Assembly (NCBI GenBank): GCA_031275035.1
Contig: JAISPH010000121.1
Location: forward strand, 1-18,548
Length of the DNA: 18,548 nt
Origin: Treponema sp.
GTDB lineage: Bacteria > Spirochaetota > Spirochaetia > Treponematales > Breznakiellaceae
Direction of reading: 5' to 3'
The notes under the pieces are model-generated. The model was not told the DNA's origin. It worked only from the letters and a program-made list of their open reading frames with translations, and did not search any database. The position numbers were made by a program, and so were the translations under genes. This document shows positions 1 to 6,173 of this stretch, in pieces. The stretch's first letter is position 1. Each line of letters starts with the position of its first letter.

Positions 1-128
1 TCGACACATTCGTCGCAGATAAACACATCGTTGGGGCCGGCAATTAAACGCCGGGCCATGTCGGCGCTTTTCCCGCAGAAAGAGCAGGATCGTTCAAAGC
101 CGCCGGAACCGTTACGCAACCGTGCCAT
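1..128 (-). CDS. clpX: ClpX, ATP-dependent unfoldase subunit of ClpXP (N-terminal part, cut by window edge)
   Basis: Only the first 42 codons are in the window. They encode the ClpX zinc-binding domain: Cys15-x2-Cys18 and Cys38-x2-Cys41, in the context [18 protein letters not shown] and FICDEC. This N-terminal domain dimerises and recruits substrates and adaptors; the AAA+ ATPase part lies beyond position 1. In the cytosol ClpX unfolds tagged proteins and feeds them into ClpP. The ATG at 128 is preceded by GAGGG six bases upstream. The start lies inside the end of clpP (17-base overlap, different frame), so the two subunits are probably translationally coupled. The domain identification is secure; nothing can be said of the rest of the protein. 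Confidence 0.93.
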   Translation of the reverse strand, partial: MARLRNGSGGFERSCSFCGKSADMARRLIAGPNDVFICDECV

Positions 129-726
129 TTTTTTCCCTCGTTAACACTTTATCCGCCACGCCGTAGGCAACCGCGTCCTCGGCGGACATATAAAAGTCCC
201 TTTCCATATCAAGGGCAACTTGTTCCGTACCCTTGCCGGTATGCTTTGCGAAGTAATCGATGGTGAGTTTTTTGAGCCGGAGTATCTCTTTGGCCTGGAT
301 GCCGATGTCCCGGGCCTGTCCCTGGGCGCCTCCCCAGGGCTGATGGATCAGAACCCGGGAGGAGGGGAGCACCATGCGCTTCCCCGGACTGCCCGCGGTA
401 AGGATCAGCGCCGCCATGCTCGCCGCCTGTCCCAGGCAGATAGTCTGAACACCGGACTTTACATGCTGTATAGTATCGTAGATCGCCAGCCCCGCAGTTA
501 CCGAACCTCCCGGGGAGTTAATGTAGAGATTGATATCCTTTTCCGTATCCTGGCCGTCCAGAAAGAGAAGCTGGGCCACCACCAGATCTGCGGTAAGGTC
601 GCTGATTTCCCCGTCCAAAAAAACAATCCGGTCCTTGAGGAGCCGGGAATAGATATCGTAGGAACGTTCGCCGTTCCCGGTTTGTTCAATAACGTAGGGA
701 ACGAGGCTGTTCATGTATACATTCAT
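112..726 (-). CDS. clpP: ClpP, ATP-dependent Clp protease proteolytic subunit
   Basis: 204 residues, the usual length for the serine protease that forms the double-heptamer chamber of ClpXP. The catalytic triad is visible: Ser103 in GQAASMAA, His128 in SSRVLIHQP and Asp177 in DMERDFYMS. Each is six residues later than in E. coli ClpP, as the slightly longer N-terminus predicts. The conserved strand [18 protein letters not shown] is intact. Two starts are possible. ATG at 726 has GGGTAG, overlapping the tig stop codon, about seven bases upstream. ATG at 714 has no ribosome binding site, so 726 is preferred. It lies nine bases after tig and overlaps clpX, giving the classic tig-clpP-clpX operon. 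Confidence 0.97.
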   Translation of the reverse strand: MNVYMNSLVPYVIEQTGNGERSYDIYSRLLKDRIVFLDGEISDLTADLVVAQLLFLDGQDTEKDINLYINSPGGSVTAGLAIYDTIQHVKSGVQTICLGQAASMAALILTAGSPGKRMVLPSSRVLIHQPWGGAQGQARDIGIQAKEILRLKKLTIDYFAKHTGKGTEQVALDMERDFYMSAEDAVAYGVADKVLTREKNGTVA

Positions 727-735
727 GTTTATAAT

Positions 736-2103
736 CTACCCATTATTTGCGGCCAGGTCCAGATAGTTTACCTTTTTTCCGGGTTTAACGGTATTCTCCT
801 TTATTAATATATCGAACAATTTCCGCTCTTTTATCTCCTCTTTCAGATATTCCTTCATATTTTCCTGCTGATAGTACTTTTTTATGTCCTCCAGGGGGCT
901 GTTTGATTCCGCCGCCATGTTCTCAAGCGCCTGTTCCGCATCCTCATCGGAGGCTTCCAGGGCCAGATCTTTCATCAGGGTTTCCACAATAAGCCGGCTG
1001 TGGAGGGCCCTGACCGCATCGGGCCGCCATTCCGCAGTAATCGCCTCGTAACCCTGGCCGGATTTGTCCATAATCTTTACCAGCTCCTCCGGGGAGGTGT
1101 TGAAACGCCGGGCCAGGTTCCGCCACCGGGACTCAAGCTCGATGCGGATCATGGACTCGGGCGCCTCTACGGGGGTATTTTCCATCACCTTTTCGAGGAT
1201 CTTACTGACCGTAATATCCCTGATCCGCTTTTCCAGGTTCCTGGTAAGCCGTTCCCTGATACTGTTCTTGAGGTCTTCCAGGGTTTTGTATTTTTCATCT
1301 ACATCCTGGGCAAGATCGTCGTCCAGTCCGGGAAGTTTCTTTTCTTTGAGGGCCGACAGGGTAATGCGGATCTTTTTGGTCTTACCGGCCAGATCCTTGT
1401 CCTCAAAATCAGCGGGATAACTTTTTTCGATATCCCGGATTTCGCCTTTTTTCATTCCCGTCATTTCATCGTCAAACTTGAATGTATTGTACCCTGTTCC
1501 CAGGGTAAAAACAAAATCCTCCCGTTCCGTTCCCGGAAGGGGCTCCCCCGTACCGGAAAGTTCCAAATAGTTAACGGTTACCACGTCGCCCGCGGCCGCC
1601 GCGGCGCTTTCGTCCTTATCCATAACGATGGCGTTTCTATCCCTGATGGTTTCAAGCTCCCGGTTTATGTCCCCGTTGGAAACAGCCGCCTGGGGAACTT
1701 CAACCTCAAGGCCCTTCCAGGTTTTTACGGTAAATTGGGGAAGCGTGTCGTAGACCACGGAGAAGGTAAGATCCGCATCGAAATCCAGAACCGGCTCGTC
1801 CTGCACCTGGGGAGTGGAATAGGGGAGGGGCCTGTCCTCCTTGGGAAAATTTTCGTCCTCGAACAACCCGGTGATGGTCTTTTCAATGATACGGCCCAGG
1901 GCCTCGTCTTTCAGGGCGCTGCCGAATTTCCGTTCCAGTACCTCCCTGGGGGCCTTACCCTTTCTGAAACCCGGAATCTGGAGGCTCTTGGTATAGCCCG
2001 CAAGCATCTCGTTGTACTGGGAACGGACCTCCTCTTTACCGACGGTGAGGGTCAGCTTAACGCTTGAATGTTCAAGCCGGACGATGTCTTTTGATATAAC
2101 CAC
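736..2103 (-). CDS. tig: Trigger factor, ribosome-associated chaperone and peptidyl-prolyl isomerase
   Basis: 455 residues from the chosen GTG start. The N-terminal ribosome-binding domain carries the signature GFRKGKAP (about residues 45-52), which docks at the nascent-chain exit tunnel. An FKBP-type PPIase domain follows at about 172-260 (GDVVTVNYLELSGTGE to KKIRITLSALKEKKLP). The long helical chaperone domain makes up the rest. The open frame extends 16 codons upstream to another GTG at 2151. I prefer GTG 2103 because it gives the family-typical start (V/M)VISKDIVRLEHSSVKL and has AGAGGA five bases upstream; the upstream GTG has no convincing site. It heads the tig-clpP-clpX operon. A strong hairpin lies about 70 bases upstream. 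Confidence 0.94.
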   Translation of the reverse strand: MVISKDIVRLEHSSVKLTLTVGKEEVRSQYNEMLAGYTKSLQIPGFRKGKAPREVLERKFGSALKDEALGRIIEKTITGLFEDENFPKEDRPLPYSTPQVQDEPVLDFDADLTFSVVYDTLPQFTVKTWKGLEVEVPQAAVSNGDINRELETIRDRNAIVMDKDESAAAAAGDVVTVNYLELSGTGEPLPGTEREDFVFTLGTGYNTFKFDDEMTGMKKGEIRDIEKSYPADFEDKDLAGKTKKIRITLSALKEKKLPGLDDDLAQDVDEKYKTLEDLKNSIRERLTRNLEKRIRDITVSKILEKVMENTPVEAPESMIRIELESRWRNLARRFNTSPEELVKIMDKSGQGYEAITAEWRPDAVRALHSRLIVETLMKDLALEASDEDAEQALENMAAESNSPLEDIKKYYQQENMKEYLKEEIKERKLFDILIKENTVKPGKKVNYLDLAANNG

Positions 2104-2171
2104 TTTATTCCTCTTTATAATGGAATTGTTCGGAAACTTCAGGTTCCTCACAACAACCGCTTAAGAATAAC

Positions 2172-2207
2172 AAAAAACGTGGATTTCATTAAAAATCTGC
2201 GTTTTTT
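2172..2207. terminator. 15-bp hairpin with A6/T6 flanks upstream of tig
   Basis: AAAAAACG-TG-GATTT pairs with AAATC-TG-CGTTTTTT around the loop cattaa. All positions pair, the two TG/TG steps as tandem G-U wobbles. The arms end in T6 on either strand, so it can act as an intrinsic terminator both ways. On the minus strand it lies between tRNA-Leu and tig. It may end upstream transcription or act as an attenuator in the tig leader. Confidence 0.5.
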
Positions 2208-2383
2208 GGGAGACCTGTCCGGAAACCAGCCGGGTTCTTGAACAAGTCTAATATAGATACTGCGACAGAAACCGCCCCAGCCCTCCGGGCGGCGCGCTTC
2301 GGACCTTTGCTCCCGGCATCCTGCTTTAGACCCGGCTGCGGCTTAATCCTGCCGGCCTTTGTTGGAAGGAGGGGTCCATACCG

Positions 2384-2415
2384 GCAGGCGCCGGAAACAT
2401 GGTTTCCGCGCCTGC
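2384..2415. other. Bulged perfect hairpin in gene-free DNA
   Basis: GCAGGCG, a bulged C, then CGGAAAC; loop atg; GTTTCCG and CGCCTGC. Fourteen base pairs with a single bulge. No T-run follows on either strand, so it is unlikely to be a simple terminator. The function is unknown. Confidence 0.45.
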
Positions 2416-2441
2416 TTCGGGGTATCTTCGTTTTCAATGCT

Positions 2442-2463
2442 GAAAAGCCAAAACCGGCTTTTC
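2442..2463. terminator. Hairpin downstream of tRNA-Leu
   Basis: GAAAAGCC pairs with GGCTTTTC around a six-base loop. On the minus strand it is the first hairpin after the tRNA-Leu 3' end, about 50 bases away. The T-run is inside the stem rather than after it, so it is a weak candidate for the tRNA terminator. Confidence 0.35.
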
Positions 2464-2513
2464 TTTTCGTTGACCGGCGGGCTGAACTTTCAAGCCCCTT
2501 CTCACATACCTTG

Positions 2514-2594
2514 TGCGAGAGAAGGGACTTGAACCCTTATGCCGGGGGCACCAGATCCTAAGTCTGGCGTGTCTACCAATTTCACCACTCTCGC
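2514..2594 (-). tRNA. tRNA-Leu (anticodon UAG)
   Basis: Class II tRNA. The acceptor stem GCGAGAG/CTCTCGC is perfect, with discriminator A at 2514. The anticodon arm is CCAGA-CTTAGGA-TCTGG with anticodon TAG, followed by a medium variable arm and the T-arm AAGGG-TTCAAGT-CCCTT. The 3' CCA is not encoded. It reads leucine CUA and, through wobble, other CUN codons. It stands apart from the other tRNAs, after their terminator, and a promoter with a long leader lies at 2696-2724. Confidence 0.95.
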
Positions 2595-2695
2595 GATTAG
2601 CGGCTTGTCAAAACAGCGAAACCCGCCGAAAACTTTCAACGATCTGTCAGGGCAAAACAGGGGCAGATCCGGGGCTCCGGCAGCCTGTCAACTAA

Positions 2696-2724
2696 AGTGT
2701 ACCGGATTGAAATATCCCTGTCAA
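2696..2724 (-). promoter_or_regulatory. Sigma-70-type promoter for tRNA-Leu
   Basis: On the minus strand, TTGACA (2719-2724), a 17-base spacer, then TACACT (2696-2701). The predicted start is near 2689, leaving a leader of about 95 bases before tRNA-Leu, unusually long for a tRNA transcript. Confidence 0.55.
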
Positions 2725-2878
2725 TGAGGGTTTTTTTCGGTTATACATGAATTATGCATGGATTATTCTGCTGCGCAAACGTTTACTCAAAGATAATCCC
2801 CCCGCGAAAGTCTTTTGAGGGCGGAAACCTTATACACGGACGGACCCGCAGTCCGGTTTCTACCGGAGATACGGACAT

Positions 2879-2912
2879 AAAAAAGCCCGGACACGTTATA
2901 TTCCGGGCTTTT
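2879..2912 (-). terminator. Intrinsic terminator of the tRNA-Lys/tRNA-Gly transcript
   Basis: On the minus strand, AAAAGCCCGG pairs perfectly with CCGGGCTTTT (10 bp, 12-base loop) and runs into T6. It starts about ten bases after the tRNA-Gly 3' end. Confidence 0.85.
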
Positions 2913-2921
2913 GTTACGCAA

Positions 2922-2993
2922 AGCGGGAAACGGGAGTCGGACCCGCGACATCGACCTTGGCAAGGTCGCGCTCTACCACTGAGCTATTCCCGC
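2922..2993 (-). tRNA. tRNA-Gly (anticodon GCC)
   Basis: 72 bases. Acceptor GCGGGAA/TTCCCGC is perfect with discriminator T. The D-arm is GCTCAGTGGTAGAGC and the anticodon arm is CGACC-TTGCCAA-GGTCG with anticodon GCC. The T-arm is GCGGG-TCCGACT-CCCGT. CCA is not encoded. It follows tRNA-Lys by eight bases and is followed by the intrinsic terminator, so the two are very probably cotranscribed. Confidence 0.96.
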
Positions 2994-3001
2994 GTATATT
3001 T

Positions 3002-3074
3002 TGAGCCGCGCAGGGATCGAACCTGCGACCCGCAGATTAAGAGTCTGCTGCTCTACCAGCTGAGCTAGCGGCCC
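3002..3074 (-). tRNA. tRNA-Lys (anticodon CUU)
   Basis: 73 bases. Acceptor GGGCCGC/GCGGCTC has one G-T pair; discriminator A. The D-arm is GCTCAGCTGGTAGAGC and the anticodon arm is GCAGA-CTCTTAA-TCTGC with anticodon CTT. The T-arm is GCAGG-TTCGATC-CCTGC. CCA is not encoded. No promoter is visible in the 66 bases just upstream, so the promoter at 3221-3249 probably drives the pseudo-tRNA, Lys and Gly together. Confidence 0.96.
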
Positions 3075-3140
3075 GTTGCATTATAAGCCGCTTTTCGGAA
3101 AACCCGAGGGATTCCCATCGATAATAGACAAGCTACTATC

Positions 3141-3187
3141 TGCGCCCGGCAGGACTCGAACTAACGGCCTACGGATTCAAGGTCCGT
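3141..3187 (-). pseudogene. Decayed tRNA (3' half only, tRNA-Arg-like)
   Basis: On the minus strand these 47 bases line up with the 3' half of the neighbouring tRNA-Arg with about eight substitutions. The anticodon stem ACGGA/TCCGT, the extra loop, TTCGAGTC and the acceptor strand CGGGCGC plus A are all recognisable. The expected 5' half (GCGCCCG and a D-arm) is absent. In its place is unrelated AT-rich sequence with a 7-bp hairpin (3187-3202 region). The anticodon loop is CCTTGAA with C instead of the invariant T33. The T-stem GTTAG/CCTGC pairs poorly. It cannot fold as a normal tRNA, yet a near-consensus promoter lies just upstream. It could be a decayed tRNA, an old attachment site, or a new small RNA made from a tRNA. 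Confidence 0.6.
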
Positions 3188-3220
3188 ATACTTTAGTATA
3201 CACCTACACCGTACTCACTA

Positions 3221-3249
3221 ATAATATAAATTGTCCAAAAAAGTGTCAA
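3221..3249 (-). promoter_or_regulatory. Near-consensus sigma-70 promoter upstream of the pseudo-tRNA
   Basis: On the minus strand, TTGACA (3244-3249), a 17-base spacer, then TATTAT (3221-3226), 11 of 12 consensus bases. The predicted start is at about 3214-3216, roughly 27 bases before the tRNA-like part. It probably also serves tRNA-Lys and tRNA-Gly. Confidence 0.75.
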
Positions 3250-3318
3250 GCGATAATTCACTCTAAGGACGCTCTTTTCCCGCATTCACCCGGCGGGTCA
3301 AACCCGCTAATCACATCC

Positions 3319-3370
3319 GCAGAAAACCGGAGGTTTTCTGCCTGGACAAAAGTCTCCGGAATATTTGTCC
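3319..3370. terminator. Two hairpins directly after tRNA-Arg
   Basis: GGACAAA (3344-3350) pairs with TTTGTCC (3364-3370), abutting the tRNA-Arg 3' end. Next, GCAGAAAACC (3319-3328) pairs perfectly with GGTTTTCTGC (3332-3341) around a three-base loop. There is no T-run after the second one on the minus strand. Likely a transcript end or RNA-processing signal for His-Arg. Confidence 0.45.
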
Positions 3371-3444
3371 TGCGTCCGGCCTGACTCGAACAGGCGGCCT
3401 ACGGATTCGAAGTCCGTCGCTCTATCCAGCTGAGCTACGAACGC
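3371..3444 (-). tRNA. tRNA-Arg (anticodon UCG)
   Basis: 74 bases. Acceptor GCGTTCG/CGGACGC has one T-G pair; discriminator A. The D-arm is GCTCAGCTGGATAGAGC and the anticodon arm is ACGGA-CTTCGAA-TCCGT with anticodon TCG. The T-arm GCCTG-TTCGAGT-CAGGC is perfect. CCA is not encoded. It lies 30 bases after tRNA-His and probably shares its promoter. Confidence 0.96.
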
Positions 3445-3474
3445 ATTCCGCCTAAACGCCGGACACAACCGAAG

Positions 3475-3547
3475 GGTGGACGACGGGGCTCGAACCCGCA
3501 ACATCCAGATCCACAATCTGGGACTCTACCATTGAGCTACGACCACC
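3475..3547 (-). tRNA. tRNA-His (anticodon GUG)
   Basis: The anticodon arm is CCAGA-TTGTGGA-TCTGG with anticodon GTG. The extra G(-1) at 3547 opposite discriminator C (3475) is the identity mark of histidine tRNA. Acceptor GTGGTCG/CGTCCAC has one T-T mismatch at pair 5-68, a small oddity. T-arm GCGGG-TTCGAGC-CCCGT. CCA is not encoded. It is first in its transcript, right after the promoter at 3565-3593. Confidence 0.95.
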
Positions 3548-3564
3548 GTTTAACGAACATTTCT

Positions 3565-3593
3565 ATATTAAAATATTTTTTCCGGTTTGTCAA
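3565..3593 (-). promoter_or_regulatory. Sigma-70 promoter of tRNA-His/tRNA-Arg
   Basis: On the minus strand, TTGACA (3588-3593), a 17-base spacer, then TAATAT (3565-3570). The predicted start is near 3558, about ten bases before tRNA-His. Confidence 0.8.
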
Positions 3594-3642
3594 TATTTTG
3601 TGCGGTCTCCGGGCAGTTCAAAGGAAAAGAGCCAAAATGTCC

Positions 3643-3669
3643 TCAACCGGCGTTCCGAACTGCCGATAC
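3643..3669 (+). promoter_or_regulatory. Sigma-28 (FliA)-like promoter of the flgN-csrA operon
   Basis: TCAA (3643-3646), 15 bases, then GCCGATAC (3662-3669), compared with the flagellar sigma-28 consensus TAAA-N15-GCCGATAA. Transcription would start near 3675. The leader would be only about 12 bases, still holding the GAGG ribosome binding site of the first gene. Confidence 0.45.
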
Positions 3670-3686
3670 TCTATTAGAGGTATTCT

Positions 3687-4199
3687 ATGAGGACGGGAAA
3701 GGATAAAAATGGCGCCGCAGGTTATTCCTGTATTTTAACCGGGGAAATCGGCCTTCTGGAGAAGATCGCCCTGATTCAAATGCAGGTAAAAAATGCGGTT
3801 ATCAACCGGGAATGGGCCGATTTTGAACTGCTCCTCGATACTTTGGGCAAATTCAGCGCCGAATTTGAAACCCTGGAGGAGGAACGAATCAGGCTCTTTG
3901 CGGATCTGCTGCCTCAAAAAGACGGAAAGGGTGAAGGCGCCGGTTTTTACGCCATGATTTCCCGCTTTTCCGCGGAGGAACGAAAGGCCCTTACCGGTCT
4001 GTACCGGCAGCTCAAAATGGAGACCTTCAAGATCCGTCTTGCCAACGATACCCTTCTCCGTTACCTCAACGAGGCCCGGACCACCGTGACGGCCTTTCTG
4101 GAAGCGGCCTTTCCCGACCGGAAGGGCCGGCTGTATTCCCGCCGGGGCACGCAGGTTCCCGCGGACATGCGGAGCGTAGTGCTGAGCCGGCGCCTTTAG
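3687..4199 (+). CDS. flgN: FlgN-like flagellar export chaperone
   Basis: 170 residues, almost entirely helical and charged, with no membrane segment. The heptad-like stretch LLEKIALIQMQVKNAVINREW (written here as LLEKIALIQM plus QVKNAVINREW) through LDTLGKFSAEFETLEEER, followed by YLNEARTTVTAFLEAAFP and a closing YSRRG, has the shape of the FlgN family. FlgN binds FlgK and FlgL in the cytosol and hands them to the flagellar export gate. The main support is position: it is first in the operon, nine bases before flgK, the normal place for flgN. ATG 3687 has GAGGT six bases upstream. Sequence similarity in this family is weak, so the name is an inference from shape and neighbours. Confidence 0.75.
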   Translation: MRTGKDKNGAAGYSCILTGEIGLLEKIALIQMQVKNAVINREWADFELLLDTLGKFSAEFETLEEERIRLFADLLPQKDGKGEGAGFYAMISRFSAEERKALTGLYRQLKMETFKIRLANDTLLRYLNEARTTVTAFLEAAFPDRKGRLYSRRGTQVPADMRSVVLSRRL

Positions 4200-4208
4200 G
4201 AGCAAATT

Positions 4209-6146
4209 ATGACGTCAACCTTTCAGGGTATAGAAATAGGAAAGCGGGGAGTTGCGGCCCATCAGCAGGCGATCAACGTTACCGGCCATAATCTTTCCAA
4301 CGCATCCACCGAGGGATACTCCCGGCAGCGGGTGGAAATGTCCCCCTTTGAACCCATCTACCTTCCCGGCCTTAACCGGGAGGAAACCCCCGGCCAGATA
4401 GGCCAGGGAACCGTTATTGAACGGATAGAGCGGCTCAGGGATCAGCTGCTGGACAGGCGCATCGTCGCCCAGGCCGGAGGGGAGGGCTTCTGGGGCGCCA
4501 GGGATAAGTACATACGCCTGATGGAACAGGCCTATCTTGAGGTAGGGGATATGTCCATCCGGGGTAACATGGATAAATTCTGGGATTCCTGGGAGGAACT
4601 GGCCAATTATCCCGCGGACAGCGCCCCCCGGGAATCGGTGCTGCAGCGGGGTAAAACCCTGATTGACAGTATCCATGAACGGTACAGGGCCTTAAAGGGC
4701 CTCCAGGATATGACCGAAGGAGATATTCAGCTTACCGTAGACCGGGTTAACGATCTTTCCAGCCAGATTGCCGCCCTGAATAAAGACATTCAGAAGATCA
4801 GGGCCCAGGGGGATAATCCCAACGATCTTTGGGACCGCCGGGATCTTCTGGTGGACAAGCTTTCTTCCATCATCAATATTACGACCGATACCCGGGACCC
4901 GGACGAATTTATGGTTCATACGGCGGGGATGGTCCTGGTCCAGGGCGGCATAGGCCGTCAGTTTTCCCTGATCCGGGGTATCGAGACCGAAGGTTATTCC
5001 CGGGTAGTCTGGGAAGAGACCGGGGAACTTCTGGATTTTAAAAGCGATCTTGTCCACTCGGGCAGTCTGGGTTCCCTGCTGGAACTCCGGGATCATACCA
5101 TCCAATCGGAAATTGAAGTCCTGGACACCATGACCATGAATTTTGCGGATCTGGTGAACGAAATCCACCGTTCCGCCTACGGCCTCAACGGAACCACGGG
5201 ACTCGACTTTTTCTCCGAACAGCCCTTCGTAACCAACGTTAACGGCAGCTATGACCGGGACGGAGACGGCGAATACGACAGCAGCTATATTTACCGGATC
5301 AACGGGGTCAATACCCTGGATGAACGGGCCCAGATAGGCCTTGAGGGCATTATCGCCCTTTCCGGTTCCGAAGGCAATGTGGAAGTACCCTACTATCCCA
5401 CCGACACGGTGGCGGATGTAATCGCCCGGATTAACAATTCCGGCGCCGAAGTAACGGCCCGCCTTAACCGGGAGGGCAGGCTTTCCCTCAAGGGAACCCC
5501 TGCCAAAAGCTCCGGGGAAATGGCGGCTCTCCAGCCCGTACCGGGGGCCCTGCCCAGGGAAAACCCCGATTTTGTCATCCGCCACATTGAAGATTCGGGG
5601 CGCTTTCTCGAAGGTTATGCGGGGCTCCTGAACGCCTCCGGCCCCGAAGGGGCCTATGACTGGGAGAGTCCCGATGCGGTAACCAGCCTCAGGGGGGGAG
5701 CCCGGGATTATGCGCCTGCCCCCGTGGCTCATCCTTCGGGCTGGATTGAGGTAAACCGGGCCCTGCTTAAAGACCCCTCTTCGGTGGCCGCCGGTTTCGG
5801 TGAAAACGGCAGAGCCGCCAACCCCGGAAACGGCCGGGCCGCCCAGGCCATAGCGGCGATCCGCAATACCCCGGTGATGGTGGGCCAGTTAAGGACCTTC
5901 GACGATTATTTTGCCGATGCGGCGGGCCGTATTGCCGGACTGGGCAAGCAGAGCGAAGAAGAACTGAAAACCCAGAACCTCATCATGAAACGGCTCCGGG
6001 AAACGCGGGAGTCCATTTCCGGGGTCAATATGGATGAGGAACTGGCGGCGATGATCAAGTACCAGCACGGCTATTCTGCGGCGGCCCGGTGTATTACCAC
6101 CGTCAATTCCATGCTGGACACCATCATTAACCGGATGGGAGTATAG
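4209..6146 (+). CDS. flgK: FlgK, hook-filament junction protein 1 (HAP1)
   Basis: 645 residues. The N-terminus FQGIEIGKRGVAAHQQAINV with GHNLSNASTEGYSRQRVEM is the rod/hook-type helix and loop of FlgK. The C-terminus with NMDEELAAMIKYQHGYSAAARCITTVNSMLDTIINRMG is its coiled partner. FlgK is exported without a cleaved signal and forms the first ring between hook and filament. The middle domain (about residues 340-440) is variable and contains DRDGDGEYD (residues 349-357), a DxDxDG calcium-loop-like motif. AGGAG overlapping the flgN stop serves the ATG at 4209. Flanked by flgN and flgL in one operon. The identification is secure. Confidence 0.96.
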   Translation: MTSTFQGIEIGKRGVAAHQQAINVTGHNLSNASTEGYSRQRVEMSPFEPIYLPGLNREETPGQIGQGTVIERIERLRDQLLDRRIVAQAGGEGFWGARDKYIRLMEQAYLEVGDMSIRGNMDKFWDSWEELANYPADSAPRESVLQRGKTLIDSIHERYRALKGLQDMTEGDIQLTVDRVNDLSSQIAALNKDIQKIRAQGDNPNDLWDRRDLLVDKLSSIINITTDTRDPDEFMVHTAGMVLVQGGIGRQFSLIRGIETEGYSRVVWEETGELLDFKSDLVHSGSLGSLLELRDHTIQSEIEVLDTMTMNFADLVNEIHRSAYGLNGTTGLDFFSEQPFVTNVNGSYDRDGDGEYDSSYIYRINGVNTLDERAQIGLEGIIALSGSEGNVEVPYYPTDTVADVIARINNSGAEVTARLNREGRLSLKGTPAKSSGEMAALQPVPGALPRENPDFVIRHIEDSGRFLEGYAGLLNASGPEGAYDWESPDAVTSLRGGARDYAPAPVAHPSGWIEVNRALLKDPSSVAAGFGENGRAANPGNGRAAQAIAAIRNTPVMVGQLRTFDDYFADAAGRIAGLGKQSEEELKTQNLIMKRLRETRESISGVNMDEELAAMIKYQHGYSAAARCITTVNSMLDTIINRMGV

Positions 6147-6173
6147 GCGCCGGCCGCCTGAAAAGGAGATGCC

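Larger units (their letters stand above)
2104..2513. other. Gene-poor stretch between tig and tRNA-Leu, rich in hairpins
   Basis: No believable gene in 410 bases. Short open frames exist on both strands, but they lack ribosome binding sites and the plus-strand one runs through the antisense of tRNA-Leu. The stretch holds three inverted repeats, annotated separately (2172-2207, 2384-2415, 2442-2463). It must also contain the tig promoter on the minus strand. I see an isolated TATATT near 2250 but no matching -35 box, so I do not call a promoter. Confidence 0.6.
2595..2921. other. Gene-free spacer upstream of tRNA-Leu
   Basis: 327 bases with no gene. It contains the minus-strand promoter at 2696-2724 and the terminator of the tRNA-Gly transcript at 2879-2912. 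A small inverted repeat, GATCTG (2641-2646) with CAGATC (2664-2669), lies in the presumed tRNA-Leu leader. Three TTGACA copies occur on the minus strand, but only the one at 2719-2724 has a partner -10 at the right distance. Confidence 0.55.

Noticed and set aside
1000..2067. 355-residue open frame on the plus strand over tig
   Set aside because: Antisense of trigger factor, with no start signal and no family resemblance.
2104..2260. CIRCE-type heat-shock operator upstream of tig
   Set aside because: GTTCTTGAAC-like symmetry near 2232 is short and does not match TTAGCACTC-N9-GAGTGCTAA.
2189..2437. 82-residue basic open frame on the minus strand
   Set aside because: TTG start without ribosome binding site; the sequence runs through the hairpins at 2192-2207 and 2384-2415.
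2238..2561. 107-residue open frame on the plus strand
   Set aside because: Its end reads through the antisense of tRNA-Leu, a common source of false proteins.
3120..3220. Functional class II tRNA at the pseudo-tRNA
   Set aside because: I tried to fold the region with the upstream hairpin as anticodon arm, but there is no room for acceptor and D-arm and the acceptor strands do not pair.
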